In this document: positions 45,692 to 60,564 of the stretch, in pieces | How positions within the stretch are numbered: position 1 is the first letter of the stretch | Layout of the letters: each line of letters begins with the position of its first letter | Origin: Barnesiella sp. An55 | GTDB lineage: Bacteria > Bacteroidota > Bacteroidia > Bacteroidales > Barnesiellaceae | Direction: 5' to 3' | NCBI RefSeq assembly: GCF_002161555.1 | Contig: NZ_NFHZ01000008.1 | Location: 62,001 to 126,000 of the forward strand | DNA length: 64,000 bases | The notes under the pieces: model-generated | Database searches by the model: none | What the model was told of the DNA's origin: nothing | Seen by the model: the letters and a program-made list of their open reading frames with translations, nothing else | Translations under genes and position numbers: made by a program

Positions 45692-48685
45692 ATGAAAAAC
45701 AACCATTTTGGCAGGATCGTATTCTGTACAATCCTCTTATGCTTATTGCCGCTTGCCGCATGGGCTCAGAGTAAGGTCGAGGGCGTTGTTCTCGATGTAA
45801 ATCAAGAGCCGCTTATCGGGGTCAATGTGTCGGAGAAGGGAGGTTCGAACCGTACCGTAACCGATATTGACGGGCACTTCAGTCTCAATCTCAACACGGC
45901 TCATCCCGTGTTGCACCTCAGTTATGTAGGCTATGTGGCACAGGATGTTCCCGTCAACGGGCAGAGTGTGATGCAAATCGTCATGCACGAAAATAACGAA
46001 ATGCTCGATGAGATTGTGGTCATCGGGTATGGTATTCAAAAGAAGAGCGACTTGACAGGTGCAATTTCGCAAGTCTCATCCAAAGATTTGGCCCGCCAGC
46101 CATCGCCGAGCCTTGGTGCCGCCTTACAAGGACGAGCTCCTGGTTTACAAGTTGTCTCGAGCGGTGCTCCGGGTAGCAACGTAAGTATGAAAATCAGGGG
46201 TATAGGCTCTATCAACAACAGCGATCCCCTTCTGGTTATCGACGGTGTCCCCACCGATGTACCTTTAAATATGATCAACATGGACGATGTGGAGAGCGTT
46301 GATATTCTCAAAGATGCTTCGGCCACGGCCATTTATGGTTCGCGGGGTGCCTATGGAGTGATTATCATCACCACAAAGAAAGGTTCACAGGAGCGCAACA
46401 ACCTGAATGTGAAAGTATCTTATGGCTTTGACCAGTTGCAGCGCACGCTGCCGCTGCTCAACGCCACGCAGTTTGCCTCGTTGCACAACGAGATGATGAG
46501 TGCCGCTGGTCAGCCTCAATATCCTCTTTTCAACGATCCTACCAAACTGGGCGAGGGTACCGACTGGATGGGTGAACTTTTCCAGTATGCCCCCACGCAG
46601 ACCTATTCGGCCAACTATTCGGGCGGCACTCAAAAGAGCCGCTACTATGTGTCGGGTACCTACTACGACCAGCAGGGTATTATCAAGACAACCGATTATA
46701 AACGGTTTACCCTCCAGTTCAACTCCGATGTAGAGCTCTACAAATGGTTGAAGGTGGGGCATAACCTTTCGCTCAACCACGACATCAAGTCGCAGGGCGA
46801 ATACAACATCCAGAACACGATGAAGGCGTTGCCCACCCAGGCTATCAAAAACGAGGATGGAACCTGGGCCGGTCCCGTGGGACTCTCCATGTATGTGGGC
46901 GATATTGCCAACCCCATAGGTAAAATGATGGAGAATACCTCGACGACCAAAGGTTACAACCTGCTGGGCAATATCTATGCCGAGATAAAACCGTGGGAGT
47001 GGCTCACTTTCAAGAGCACCTTCGGTATCCAGGCCCTCTTTTGGGATTCCAAGAGCTGGACTCCCAAATACGACTGGGAGCCTATCGAGCAACCCGAGTC
47101 GCAGGCTTCGCGCCAGTACAACAAAAGCTTTACCTGGTTGTGGGACAACCTGCTCACTTTCAACAAGACTTTCAACGAGAAGCATGCTTTGACCGCCATG
47201 ATAGGTTCTTCGGCCCAGACCAATACCTACGAGTTCATGAGCGGTAGTATCCAAGGATTTATCAGCGACTCGGCCCAAGAGTTGGCCAACGGTATTCTGG
47301 AGCCCACCCTCACGGGTAACGGCAGCGATTGGGCCCTTTTGTCGTTCATGGGGCGTATCAACTACACCTACGACAATCGTTACCTTGCCACCGCTACCAT
47401 GCGTGCCGATGGTAGCTCGCGCTTCAGTAGAGCCAACCGCTGGGGAGTATTCCCCTCGTTGTCGCTGGCCTGGCGAATGAGCGAGGAAGAGTGGTTCAAG
47501 AAGAGCTTTGCCTTGAGCGACTTGAAGATTCGTGCCGGATATGGTGTCACCGGTAACCAGTCGAGTGTAGGCAACTATGCCTACGCCTCGGTGCTGCAAA
47601 CCGTGCAATACAACTTTAACGGCAATCAGGTGTCGGGCCTGGCGCCGTGGGTGATGCCCAATCCCAATGTTCGCTGGGAAGAGGTAGAGCAATACAACGT
47701 GGGAATCGATGCTTCGATGCTCGACAGCCGCCTCATGGTAACCCTCGATGGTTATATCAAGAACACCAACGATATGCTGGTGCCCATGTCGGTACCCATC
47801 TCTTCGGGTTACTCCGACGAGAACGTATCGCAAATCAATGCCGGTTTGATGCGTAACATGGGTATCGAGTTGGCCCTCACTTCTTTCAATTTCAGAGGAG
47901 GAGACTTCACTTGGACAACCACGGCCAACGTGTCGTACAACCACAACGAATTGATAAGTCTCAACAGCGACGTGCCCATGTATTTCGACAACAACGTGCA
48001 TATGGTAGGGTATCCCGTCAGCGCCTTCTATGGCTATGTGACCGACGGTATATTCCAGACCCAGGAGGAGGTCGATAACCACGCCATACAGACGGTAGGT
48101 AGCGATCCCACCTCGAGTACGCAGCCGGGCGATATCCGTTTCAAAGACCTGAATAACGATGGTGTCATCAACGACGACGACCGCACCATCCTGGGCAGCC
48201 CCACGCCGTCGTGGACTTTTGCCATGAACAACCAGTTGTCCTACAAGGGATTCGATTTGGAAATCTTCTTCCAGGGAGTAGCCGGCAACAAAATCTATAA
48301 TGGCAACCGGGCCTCGCTCGAAGCCATGAGTGTAGCTCAAAACCAAATGATTACCGTGCTCGATCGCTGGCGTGGCCCCGGTACGAGCAATACCATGCCT
48401 CGTGCCGTCTTTGGCGACCCCAACAAGAACAACCGGGTATCCGACCGTTTCCTCGAGGATGGCAGTTACCTGCGTTTGAAGAATATCTCGCTGGGCTATA
48501 CGCTCCCCAGTCGCTTGACCAAGAAGGCCGCCATGCAACAGGTACGCCTGTCGGTATCGGCACAGAACCTCTTTACCCTTACTCGTTACACGGGACTCGA
48601 TCCCGAGGTGAGCGGTTCGGGCAACGACAACAATGTATATCCTGTGACTCGCAATTTCACTTTCGGGTTGAACATAACCTTTTAA
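45692..48685 (+). CDS. susC: SusC-family TonB-dependent outer-membrane transporter
   Basis: This 997-residue protein has a signal peptide (about 1-25, AAWAQS), a carboxypeptidase-regulatory-like domain (about 27-105, VEGVVLDVNQEPLIGVNVSEKGG), a plug (about 110-225, with DEIVVIGYGIQKKSDLTGAIS and ALQGRAPGLQV) and a beta-barrel ending NFTFGLNITF with the terminal Phe needed for insertion. No N-terminal STN or anti-sigma domain is present, in line with control by a SusR-like protein. With SusD it would import large dextran fragments using TonB energy. Confidence 0.95.
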   Translation: MKNNHFGRIVFCTILLCLLPLAAWAQSKVEGVVLDVNQEPLIGVNVSEKGGSNRTVTDIDGHFSLNLNTAHPVLHLSYVGYVAQDVPVNGQSVMQIVMHENNEMLDEIVVIGYGIQKKSDLTGAISQVSSKDLARQPSPSLGAALQGRAPGLQVVSSGAPGSNVSMKIRGIGSINNSDPLLVIDGVPTDVPLNMINMDDVESVDILKDASATAIYGSRGAYGVIIITTKKGSQERNNLNVKVSYGFDQLQRTLPLLNATQFASLHNEMMSAAGQPQYPLFNDPTKLGEGTDWMGELFQYAPTQTYSANYSGGTQKSRYYVSGTYYDQQGIIKTTDYKRFTLQFNSDVELYKWLKVGHNLSLNHDIKSQGEYNIQNTMKALPTQAIKNEDGTWAGPVGLSMYVGDIANPIGKMMENTSTTKGYNLLGNIYAEIKPWEWLTFKSTFGIQALFWDSKSWTPKYDWEPIEQPESQASRQYNKSFTWLWDNLLTFNKTFNEKHALTAMIGSSAQTNTYEFMSGSIQGFISDSAQELANGILEPTLTGNGSDWALLSFMGRINYTYDNRYLATATMRADGSSRFSRANRWGVFPSLSLAWRMSEEEWFKKSFALSDLKIRAGYGVTGNQSSVGNYAYASVLQTVQYNFNGNQVSGLAPWVMPNPNVRWEEVEQYNVGIDASMLDSRLMVTLDGYIKNTNDMLVPMSVPISSGYSDENVSQINAGLMRNMGIELALTSFNFRGGDFTWTTTANVSYNHNELISLNSDVPMYFDNNVHMVGYPVSAFYGYVTDGIFQTQEEVDNHAIQTVGSDPTSSTQPGDIRFKDLNNDGVINDDDRTILGSPTPSWTFAMNNQLSYKGFDLEIFFQGVAGNKIYNGNRASLEAMSVAQNQMITVLDRWRGPGTSNTMPRAVFGDPNKNNRVSDRFLEDGSYLRLKNISLGYTLPSRLTKKAAMQQVRLSVSAQNLFTLTRYTGLDPEVSGSGNDNNVYPVTRNFTFGLNITF

Positions 48686-48698
48686 TCCATAACCACCG

Positions 48699-50195
48699 AT
48701 GAAACGAACAACTTATATCATATCGATTTTAGGCGCTCTCGCCATGCTGCTGAGCGCTTGTAGTGATTTTCTGGATCGCGAGCCGTGGGACTCGGTCGAT
48801 ACGTCGGAGGGTTTCCAAACCGCCGAGGATGCCGTGGCGGCTGTCAACGCGGCCTACCAGCCCCTGCAATGGGCCAAGCTCTATAATATGCGCATTTGGA
48901 CACTCGACATCATGGCCGGCAACAGTGTAGTAGGTGCCGGTGGTGGAACCGACGGTATCGAGACGGTCGATCTTGCCAACTTCATTGCTACGGCCGACAA
49001 CTTTGCCGCTCTCGACCTGTGGCGTGGCCCTTCGCCCGGTATTCTGCGGTGCAATTTTGTGTTGCAGAATGTCCCCGGCATGGATATAGACCAGAATCTC
49101 AAGAATCGCTGTCTGGGCGAGGCCTATTTCCTGAGAGCTCATTATTACTTTATTTTGGTGCGCCTTTTTGGCGGAGTGCCCTATATAGTCACCCCGCAAA
49201 CCTCCGAGAGCAATCTGCTGGTAGAGCGGGCACCGGTAAGCAAGATTTACGAGCTCATTACGTCGGATCTTCAAAATGCCATCTCTCTGCTCCCCAAAAA
49301 ATCGGAGTACTCGACTACCGATTTGGGGCGGGCTACCCGCGAGGCTGCCATGGCCGAACTCATCAGAGTCTATATGACCTATGAGCCCAGTAACGACAAG
49401 TATGAAGAGGTAGTGCGCATGTGCGACGAGATTGGCTCGATGGGCTACGAGTTGGCCAGCGACTATTCCGACAACTTCAACCCCGACAAGAAGAACGGTG
49501 TGGAGTCTATTTTCGAGGTACAGTATTATGGCAAGACCAACTACGATTTCTGGAGCAACGAGAATCAGTGCTCGTGGACCAGCACGTTCATGGGACCCCG
49601 CAACTCCGACATGGCCGCCGGCTGCTATGGTTGGAACCAGCCCACCTCCGAGTTTGTGAGTCAGTATGAAGAGGGCGACCTGCGCAAAGACAAGACCATC
49701 TTCTACATGGGATGCCCCACCTTCGACGGCAAACAATACAGCTCGTCCTATTCTACTACGGGTTACAATGTACGCAAGTTCTTGCTCACCAAGGCACAGT
49801 CGCCCGACTATAACACGAGCGATGCCGACTGGGTGGTTACCCGATATGCCGATATCCTCTTGCTCAAGGCCGAGGCTCTGAACGAACTGGGCCGCACTGT
49901 GCAGGCCGAAGATCCGCTCTATGAAGTGCGCAAACGTGCCGGCCTTACCGATCGAAGCACCATCGAGGGCCTCACTCAGGCGCAGATGCGCGAAAAGATT
50001 ATTCACGAACGTCGCATTGAACTCGCCTTCGAAGGACAACGCTGGTTCGACATGATTCGGTACAAGGACAATTACGCTCTTAATTTCCTCCATTCGATAG
50101 GTAAGACCTCGGCCAGCACCAAACATTTGCTGCTCCCGATTCCTCAGCAGGAGATTGAGGCCAATCCGAAGTTAACGCAAAATCCGGGTTACTAA
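48699..50195 (+). CDS. susD: SusD-family surface glycan-binding lipoprotein
   Basis: This 498-residue protein has a lipoprotein signal (MLLSACSDFL, Cys21) and the RagB/SusD all-helical TPR fold. Typical stretches are LGEAYFLRAHYYFILVRLFGGVPYI, RYADILLLKAEALNEL and HERRIELAFEGQRWFDMIRY. It caps the SusC barrel and delivers the glycan. It begins 13 nt after susC. Confidence 0.95.
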   Translation: MKRTTYIISILGALAMLLSACSDFLDREPWDSVDTSEGFQTAEDAVAAVNAAYQPLQWAKLYNMRIWTLDIMAGNSVVGAGGGTDGIETVDLANFIATADNFAALDLWRGPSPGILRCNFVLQNVPGMDIDQNLKNRCLGEAYFLRAHYYFILVRLFGGVPYIVTPQTSESNLLVERAPVSKIYELITSDLQNAISLLPKKSEYSTTDLGRATREAAMAELIRVYMTYEPSNDKYEEVVRMCDEIGSMGYELASDYSDNFNPDKKNGVESIFEVQYYGKTNYDFWSNENQCSWTSTFMGPRNSDMAAGCYGWNQPTSEFVSQYEEGDLRKDKTIFYMGCPTFDGKQYSSSYSTTGYNVRKFLLTKAQSPDYNTSDADWVVTRYADILLLKAEALNELGRTVQAEDPLYEVRKRAGLTDRSTIEGLTQAQMREKIIHERRIELAFEGQRWFDMIRYKDNYALNFLHSIGKTSASTKHLLLPIPQQEIEANPKLTQNPGY

Positions 50196-50214
50196 TCAAA
50201 GAGTCTGAAAAACA

Positions 50215-51651
50215 ATGAAAGCAAAAACAATAATAGGTATGATGTTACTCGCCACAGTCGGTATGACCGGGTGCGAGGAAGAGATAGTACTCGACAAGGG
50301 ACAGACCCCCCTTGTGGTAAATCTCTCGGCCGACTCGGTGCGGTGCGATCAGCGCGCCGATGCCCAGGAGGCTCTGCAAATTACCTGGACCAGTGGAACC
50401 AACCAAGGAACAGGTGCTGCTATATCGTATTTCTTTGAAATGGATGTGAAGGGAAACAATTTTGAGAACGGTATTAAATACAATATCGGTAAGACCGATT
50501 CGCGGGTGATCTCCTTTACCAACAAGGAACTCACCGATACCTTGCTCCATTATTTCCCCACGATTCCCCTCGAGCAATACACCGATTTTGAGATGCGGGT
50601 GACGGCGACCGTCTCGGACCCTTCTGTCCCCACACAAGTATCACCGGTAAAAGAGATAAGAATCGCTCCCTATAAATGGCGGGTACTCAATCTCTATATT
50701 ATCGGCGACGCTACTCCCAACGGGTGGGACAATCAGTTGGCTACGATTATGTCGAGCGACTACGACAATATTGCTCATTTCACCTGGCAAGGTATGCTGA
50801 AGAAGGGCGAAATCAAGTTCAACGCACAGTTGGGCGACTGGTATCCCTGTTATGTGCGCGACAACGACGATCCCACCAAGATGCACTTCCGTGAAAAGGA
50901 GGAGGATTATCCCGATAACAAATGGGTAATCGAGGAGGCCGGGAACTATTTGATCGATGTGAATCTCGACCTGTTGACCGTGAGCTTTACCAACCTCGAT
51001 GGCGAGGTACCCTTCACGACTCTCTATCTGGTAGGCGAGGCTGCCCCCACGGCCATCAAGCTCGAGCAGTCGAGCGACGACTCCTTCATTTTTACCTATA
51101 ACGGAGCCCTGTCGGCTGGCAATATGCTCATTTCGAGTACGACAGCTACTACGGGATGCGCTGGTTATCAGCCTCTCGATAACAATGGACTGGGTACTAC
51201 CAGCATTGTTCTGATCGACGATATAGGTGCAGCCAGCAAGCAGTGGAATATACCGGCAGCCAACAAGTATAGTGTTAAACTCGACTTGCGAAACAACCGC
51301 CTGGAGATAGGTAACTATGTAGGATATGAACATATTTGGATCATGGGCGATGCTGCCCCCGGTGGTTGGTCGTGGGACAACATCACCGAGATGCAGCGCG
51401 ACTCGTCCAACCCCAATGTATTTACCTACGAGGGCTATTTGTCGGAAGGCGAGCTGAAGTTCCCGCTCGAGATCGACCACAGTTTTGGCGGCGATTTCAT
51501 TTTGGCACCGCAAGCCAACTGTCCCATCTCGGAGAACGGATCCTACGTAATCGGCAACCAACCCGACAACAAGTGGATTATCAGTGAAGCCGGGAATTAC
51601 CGCATCACCATCGATGTAGAAAACGAAACCATCTCATTTGTAAAATTATAA
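50215..51651 (+). CDS. SusE/SusF-like surface glycan-binding lipoprotein
   Basis: This 478-residue protein has a lipoprotein signal (GMTGCEEEIVLD, Cys20); the acidic residues right after the cysteine resemble a Bacteroidetes surface-export signal. An N-terminal SusE-type domain (about 25-155) is followed by three SusF-like modules opening with LYIIGDATPNGWDN (about 161), LYLVGEAAP (about 272) and IWIMGDAAPGGWSWDN (about 372). These modules would hold alpha-1,6-glucan near the SusCD complex. It lies in the normal susE position, 19 nt after susD and 12 nt before the GH66 gene. Confidence 0.88.
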   Translation: MKAKTIIGMMLLATVGMTGCEEEIVLDKGQTPLVVNLSADSVRCDQRADAQEALQITWTSGTNQGTGAAISYFFEMDVKGNNFENGIKYNIGKTDSRVISFTNKELTDTLLHYFPTIPLEQYTDFEMRVTATVSDPSVPTQVSPVKEIRIAPYKWRVLNLYIIGDATPNGWDNQLATIMSSDYDNIAHFTWQGMLKKGEIKFNAQLGDWYPCYVRDNDDPTKMHFREKEEDYPDNKWVIEEAGNYLIDVNLDLLTVSFTNLDGEVPFTTLYLVGEAAPTAIKLEQSSDDSFIFTYNGALSAGNMLISSTTATTGCAGYQPLDNNGLGTTSIVLIDDIGAASKQWNIPAANKYSVKLDLRNNRLEIGNYVGYEHIWIMGDAAPGGWSWDNITEMQRDSSNPNVFTYEGYLSEGELKFPLEIDHSFGGDFILAPQANCPISENGSYVIGNQPDNKWIISEAGNYRITIDVENETISFVKL

Positions 51652-51663
51652 AGTTGATAAGAT

Positions 51664-53439
51664 ATGATTAAGAAGCTATTTTTGGCCAGCCTCTCCGTAT
51701 CGGTTCTTCTGTCAATTTCGGCTTGCAACCATTTTGACGTAGAGAACAATCCCATCACCTATGGCGATGGTTACATGGAGGTGCAACTCAATACCGACAA
51801 GGCTTGCTATGCCCCTGGCGATGTGGTGAATTTTACCCTCAACAAGCCTATACAAGGAGCCTCGAATGTGATGGTGCGCTACCGTCACCTGGGCACTACT
51901 ATCGAAGAGGCTCCTCTGGGGAGCTGCAACTGGAGCTGGCAGCCGCCGGCCACCGACTATCAGGGCTATCTGGTCGATCTCTACAGCAAGGACGCCAACG
52001 GTGAGGAGACCGTCTATGGCACCATTGCCGTCGATGTATCTTCGTCGCCCGAGCGTTTCCCGCGCAACGGCTTCCTCTCGGCCTATGGCAACATGACCGA
52101 TCAGGATATATCCGATGTAATGTCCAATCTGAACCGTCATCACATCAACTATGTACAGTTCCAGGACTGGCACTACAAGCACCACAAACCTTTGGCCGGC
52201 ACACCGTCGGCCCCCATGGATGTGTGGACCGATATCATCAATCGCGATTGTTACAAAAAGACAGTCGATAGCTATATTGAAAAATCGCACCAGTATGGCA
52301 TGAAAACCCTCTTCTACAACCTGGCCTACGGAGCCCTCTCCGATGCTGCCGAAGATGGCGTGCAGGAAGAGTGGTATCTCTTCAAGGATGCCAACCATGT
52401 GCTTAAAGATTGTCACGAGTTGGGCTCACCCTTCAAGAGCAGTATCTATATTGTCAACTCGGGCAATGAGGCCTGGATCGACTATATCTCCCAGCAGAAC
52501 AGCGATGTCTATGCCGTATTCGATTTCGACGGCTACCAGATAGACCAGCTGGGCGATCGGGGCGAAACCTACGATTATTATGGGAACCGCGTTTATCTCG
52601 ATCAGACCTTCAAACATTTTATCGAGAGCATGAAAGAGGCCAACCCCGACAAGTCACTTGTGATGAATGCGGTAGGACAATATGGCCAGGAGTATCAGAT
52701 TTCGAAGGCCCCGGTCGATTTCCTCTACACCGAGGTGTGGGATCACAACGACGACCGCGGCTATACCATCTTCTCGGATATCATCACCAACAATGACAAG
52801 TGGTCCAATGGCAAAAAGACGGTCTTGGCTGCCTATATGAACTATGAGCACGGACGCCAGGGGCGCAGTTATTTCAATACGCCCGGTATCCTCATGGGTA
52901 GTGCTGCCGCTTTTGCCTGGGGAGGTTCCATCCTGCAACTGGGCGAACATCTGCTCTGCAACGAGTATTTCCCCAACAACAACCTCTCCATGCGGGGTGA
53001 GTTGAAGATTGCGCTCATCCACTACTACGACTTCCTCACCGCCTACCAAAACTTGTTGCGCGACGGTGGCGAATGGTATGGTATCGATGTAACCTCGACT
53101 ACCGGTGAGGTTGTGTTCAATCAGTGGGGGCCTGTGAGAGGACAGGTGGCTACGGTGGGCAAACGCTTCGACAATCGTGACGTGATACACCTGCTGAGTT
53201 ATCGCAATGCCACTCACCTCGACTGGTGCGATACCAACGCCGACCAGGGTGAGCCCGATTTGCTCGAGTCTCTCTCAATAAGCTTTGCCGTGAAACAAAA
53301 TCCCAAAGCCGTGTGGGTGGCTTCGCCCGATGTAAAAGACGGTGTAGCCATACCGCTCGAGTATGAGTATGCCGGTGGAAAGATAACCACGACACTCCCG
53401 GCTCTCAAGTACTGGGATATGATTGTAGTGGAATATTGA
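51664..53439 (+). CDS. GH66 dextranase, lipoprotein
   Basis: This 591-residue glycoside hydrolase family 66 enzyme has a lipoprotein signal (ISACNHF, Cys21), so it is likely anchored at the outer membrane. An N-terminal beta-sandwich (about 35-128) precedes the TIM barrel. The nucleophile is probably Asp294 in FDGYQIDQLGDRG and the acid/base Glu357 in FLYTEVWDHNDDRG. A C-terminal beta domain follows (about 500-591). The family contains endo-dextranases and cycloisomaltooligosaccharide glucanotransferases; the absence of an inserted CBM35 within the barrel and the PUL context favour dextranase. It resembles the GH66 of the B. thetaiotaomicron dextran locus. Confidence 0.9.
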   Translation: MIKKLFLASLSVSVLLSISACNHFDVENNPITYGDGYMEVQLNTDKACYAPGDVVNFTLNKPIQGASNVMVRYRHLGTTIEEAPLGSCNWSWQPPATDYQGYLVDLYSKDANGEETVYGTIAVDVSSSPERFPRNGFLSAYGNMTDQDISDVMSNLNRHHINYVQFQDWHYKHHKPLAGTPSAPMDVWTDIINRDCYKKTVDSYIEKSHQYGMKTLFYNLAYGALSDAAEDGVQEEWYLFKDANHVLKDCHELGSPFKSSIYIVNSGNEAWIDYISQQNSDVYAVFDFDGYQIDQLGDRGETYDYYGNRVYLDQTFKHFIESMKEANPDKSLVMNAVGQYGQEYQISKAPVDFLYTEVWDHNDDRGYTIFSDIITNNDKWSNGKKTVLAAYMNYEHGRQGRSYFNTPGILMGSAAAFAWGGSILQLGEHLLCNEYFPNNNLSMRGELKIALIHYYDFLTAYQNLLRDGGEWYGIDVTSTTGEVVFNQWGPVRGQVATVGKRFDNRDVIHLLSYRNATHLDWCDTNADQGEPDLLESLSISFAVKQNPKAVWVASPDVKDGVAIPLEYEYAGGKITTTLPALKYWDMIVVEY

Positions 53440-53537
53440 AAGGTCGAGAGTGGGCTGGGAGGGGTATCCACCTCTGCCCGGCCGACTCTTCCGCAATGAA
53501 AAGACTATAGATTGCTTATTTTGAAATATTGTTTTTT

Positions 53538-58786
<5,249 letters not shown>

Positions 58787-58806
58787 ACGATATTCTCGTC
58801 GGTTTG

Positions 58807-58925
58807 ACGGGCGGCCGTTTCCTTTTTCTCGATACTCGTTTTACCCTTTGGGTAGTTTGTCCTACGACAGCGTAGCCTATAACGGGGTAGGGGGGTAGAG
58901 GGGGGGACGGCCGCCCTCGTTTTTG
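58807..58925 (+). terminator. Large structured 3' element ending the dextran locus
   Basis: An outer stem GGGCGGCCGT (58809-58818) / ACGGCCGCCC (58907-58916) is perfect over 10 bp and continues inward with pyrimidine-purine pairs, many G-U, for about nine more. It encloses small hairpins TACCC-TTT-GGGTA (58842-58854), CTACG-ACAG-CGTAG (58862-58875) and CCTA/TAGG (58876-58891). A T tract follows at 58920-58924. It is most simply a terminator with an unusually large internal structure; a stable 3' RNA fragment is possible. Confidence 0.6.
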
Positions 58926-59363
58926 AATATAGCCCTTGAACGGCTTACCGAAATAGACGAACTATTTGTCGAAAACTCCACAAATGCGACTCGATTTTGT
59001 GCATAACAGACCAATTTTGGTTCAAAAAGTATTCGAATCGGTGAAATAGAACTAAATATCAGAGATACAGAACTAACTTGTAAAAGTCGAAGAATCTATC
59101 TTTGTACCCAAAATAGGTAAAAATGGATTGTATAGTGAAATATGTGAATTTTATTTTATTTTATTTTTTCATTATTTCCAGCTATTATACAGACTTTATC
59201 CCTAAATTTGTAGCATTTGAAAAATGTGCCGAAATCCCCTGTTTATTGGGAGTATAAGCGATTTTTTGAACGAAGGATGGAGGTATGGCAAATAATTAAT
59301 TAATATATATTAACACTTGGTTTTGAGTTAGGATACCAACGTAGAAATAATATTTTGTTACTT
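58926..59363 (+). promoter_or_regulatory. Non-coding region before the RND efflux operon
   Basis: About 440 AT-rich bases without a credible gene. Two TAnnTTTG boxes are seen, TATCTTTG (59097-59104) and TAAATTTG (59213-59220), giving leaders of about 250 or 140 nt; neither has a clear -33 TTTG. Two small palindromes lie upstream of the first box: ACCAA/TTGGT (59010-59021) and ATTCGAAT (59031-59038), possible operator sites. No repressor gene is adjacent. Confidence 0.5.
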
Positions 59364-60533
59364 ATGAATATGAAACTGACCAAAAATTTGATTCAACCCA
59401 TCGCCGCTGCGATGCTTTGTGTTTTTTTGTTTTCCTGTGGAGGGAAGAATGCTCAAACGGGCGGAATGGCTCGTGAGTATGCCGTAATGACTGTGAAGCC
59501 CGATTCCATGGAATGGTATAGCAATTATCCTGCTGCCATCAAAGGTAAACGGGATATCGAGATACGGCCCAATGTGAGCGGCTTTATCACCGAGCTGCGT
59601 GTCGATGAGGGCTCGGTCGTTCGTCGTGGCCAGGTTCTTTTTGTAATCGATACGGTGCCCTATAAGGCTGCTTTGAAGGTGGCCGAGACCAATGTCGAGG
59701 TGGCTCGTGCCAATGCCGAGACTGCTCGTCTTACCGCCGAGAACAAACGCGAGTTGCAACGTCGCGACATCATCAGCGAGTATGATCTGCAAATGGCCGA
59801 GAACTCTTATGCTTCGGCCAAAGCACAGCTGGCCCAGGCCGAGGCTCAGCTGGTCAATGCCCGCAATAACGACTCCTACACGCGGGTTACCAGTCCGCTC
59901 GACGGTGTGGTAGGCGAGATACCTTTCCGGGTAGGTAGCCTGGTATCGCCCTCGTCGGCTACGCCGCTCACCACGGTTTCCGACAACTCCGAGATGTATG
60001 TCTATTTCTCGATGACCGAGCGCCAGATTCTCGAGTTGGCTGCTCAATACGGTGCCGACAATTTCTTGTCGAAACTCCCGGCCGTATCGCTCAAACTCTC
60101 TGATGGTAGCATCTATCCCTTGAAAGGCGAGATCGAGACCGTCAGCGGTATCATCGACACGCAAACCGGTTCGTCGAATATGCGTGCCACCTTTGCCAAC
60201 CCGCACAAACTGTTGCGTAGCGGCGGGTCGGGTGTGATTATGATCCCGATGAAGAGCGACCACGCTTTGTTGATTCCGCAAAAAGCTACCTATGAGATTC
60301 AGGATAAGAAATTTGTTTACGTCCTCAACGACGACTCTACGGTAAAATCGACCGAGATCACCATCTCGTCGATCGATAACGGCAAAGACTATATGGTACT
60401 CTCGGGCCTCAAGGCCGGCGACCGTATTGTGGTCGAGGGTGTCAATACGTTGAAAGACGGCATGACCATTCAGGTAGCCGGGGCCCAGGCTCAAGGCCAG
60501 GAACAGGCTCAGGCTCAAGCACAAAACAAATAA
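59364..60533 (+). CDS. RND efflux periplasmic adaptor (AcrA/MexA family lipoprotein)
   Basis: This 389-residue protein has a lipoprotein signal (FLFSCGGK) and the adaptor layout: beta-barrel and lipoyl parts (IEIRPNVSGFITELRVDEGSVVRRGQVLFVID), an alpha-helical hairpin (about 95-165, rich in Ala and Glu), the second lipoyl half (TRVTSPLDGVVGEIPFRVGSLV) and a membrane-proximal domain. The tail is a low-complexity Gln/Ala run (about 372-388). It links the inner-membrane pump to the TolC-like channel. The ATG at 59364 is chosen; the open frame begins at a TTG three codons earlier. Confidence 0.93.
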   Translation: MNMKLTKNLIQPIAAAMLCVFLFSCGGKNAQTGGMAREYAVMTVKPDSMEWYSNYPAAIKGKRDIEIRPNVSGFITELRVDEGSVVRRGQVLFVIDTVPYKAALKVAETNVEVARANAETARLTAENKRELQRRDIISEYDLQMAENSYASAKAQLAQAEAQLVNARNNDSYTRVTSPLDGVVGEIPFRVGSLVSPSSATPLTTVSDNSEMYVYFSMTERQILELAAQYGADNFLSKLPAVSLKLSDGSIYPLKGEIETVSGIIDTQTGSSNMRATFANPHKLLRSGGSGVIMIPMKSDHALLIPQKATYEIQDKKFVYVLNDDSTVKSTEITISSIDNGKDYMVLSGLKAGDRIVVEGVNTLKDGMTIQVAGAQAQGQEQAQAQAQNK

Positions 60534-60564
60534 TAACCCTTCAACTTCGAAATAGAACGAAATT

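Noticed and set aside
46385-48538. Long minus-strand open frame opposite susC
   Set aside because: A shadow of susC with no motif support.
53440-53537. GC-rich imperfect hairpin between the GH66 and GH31 genes
   Set aside because: Pairing needs several bulges and no T tract or promoter box accompanies it; probably ordinary spacer.
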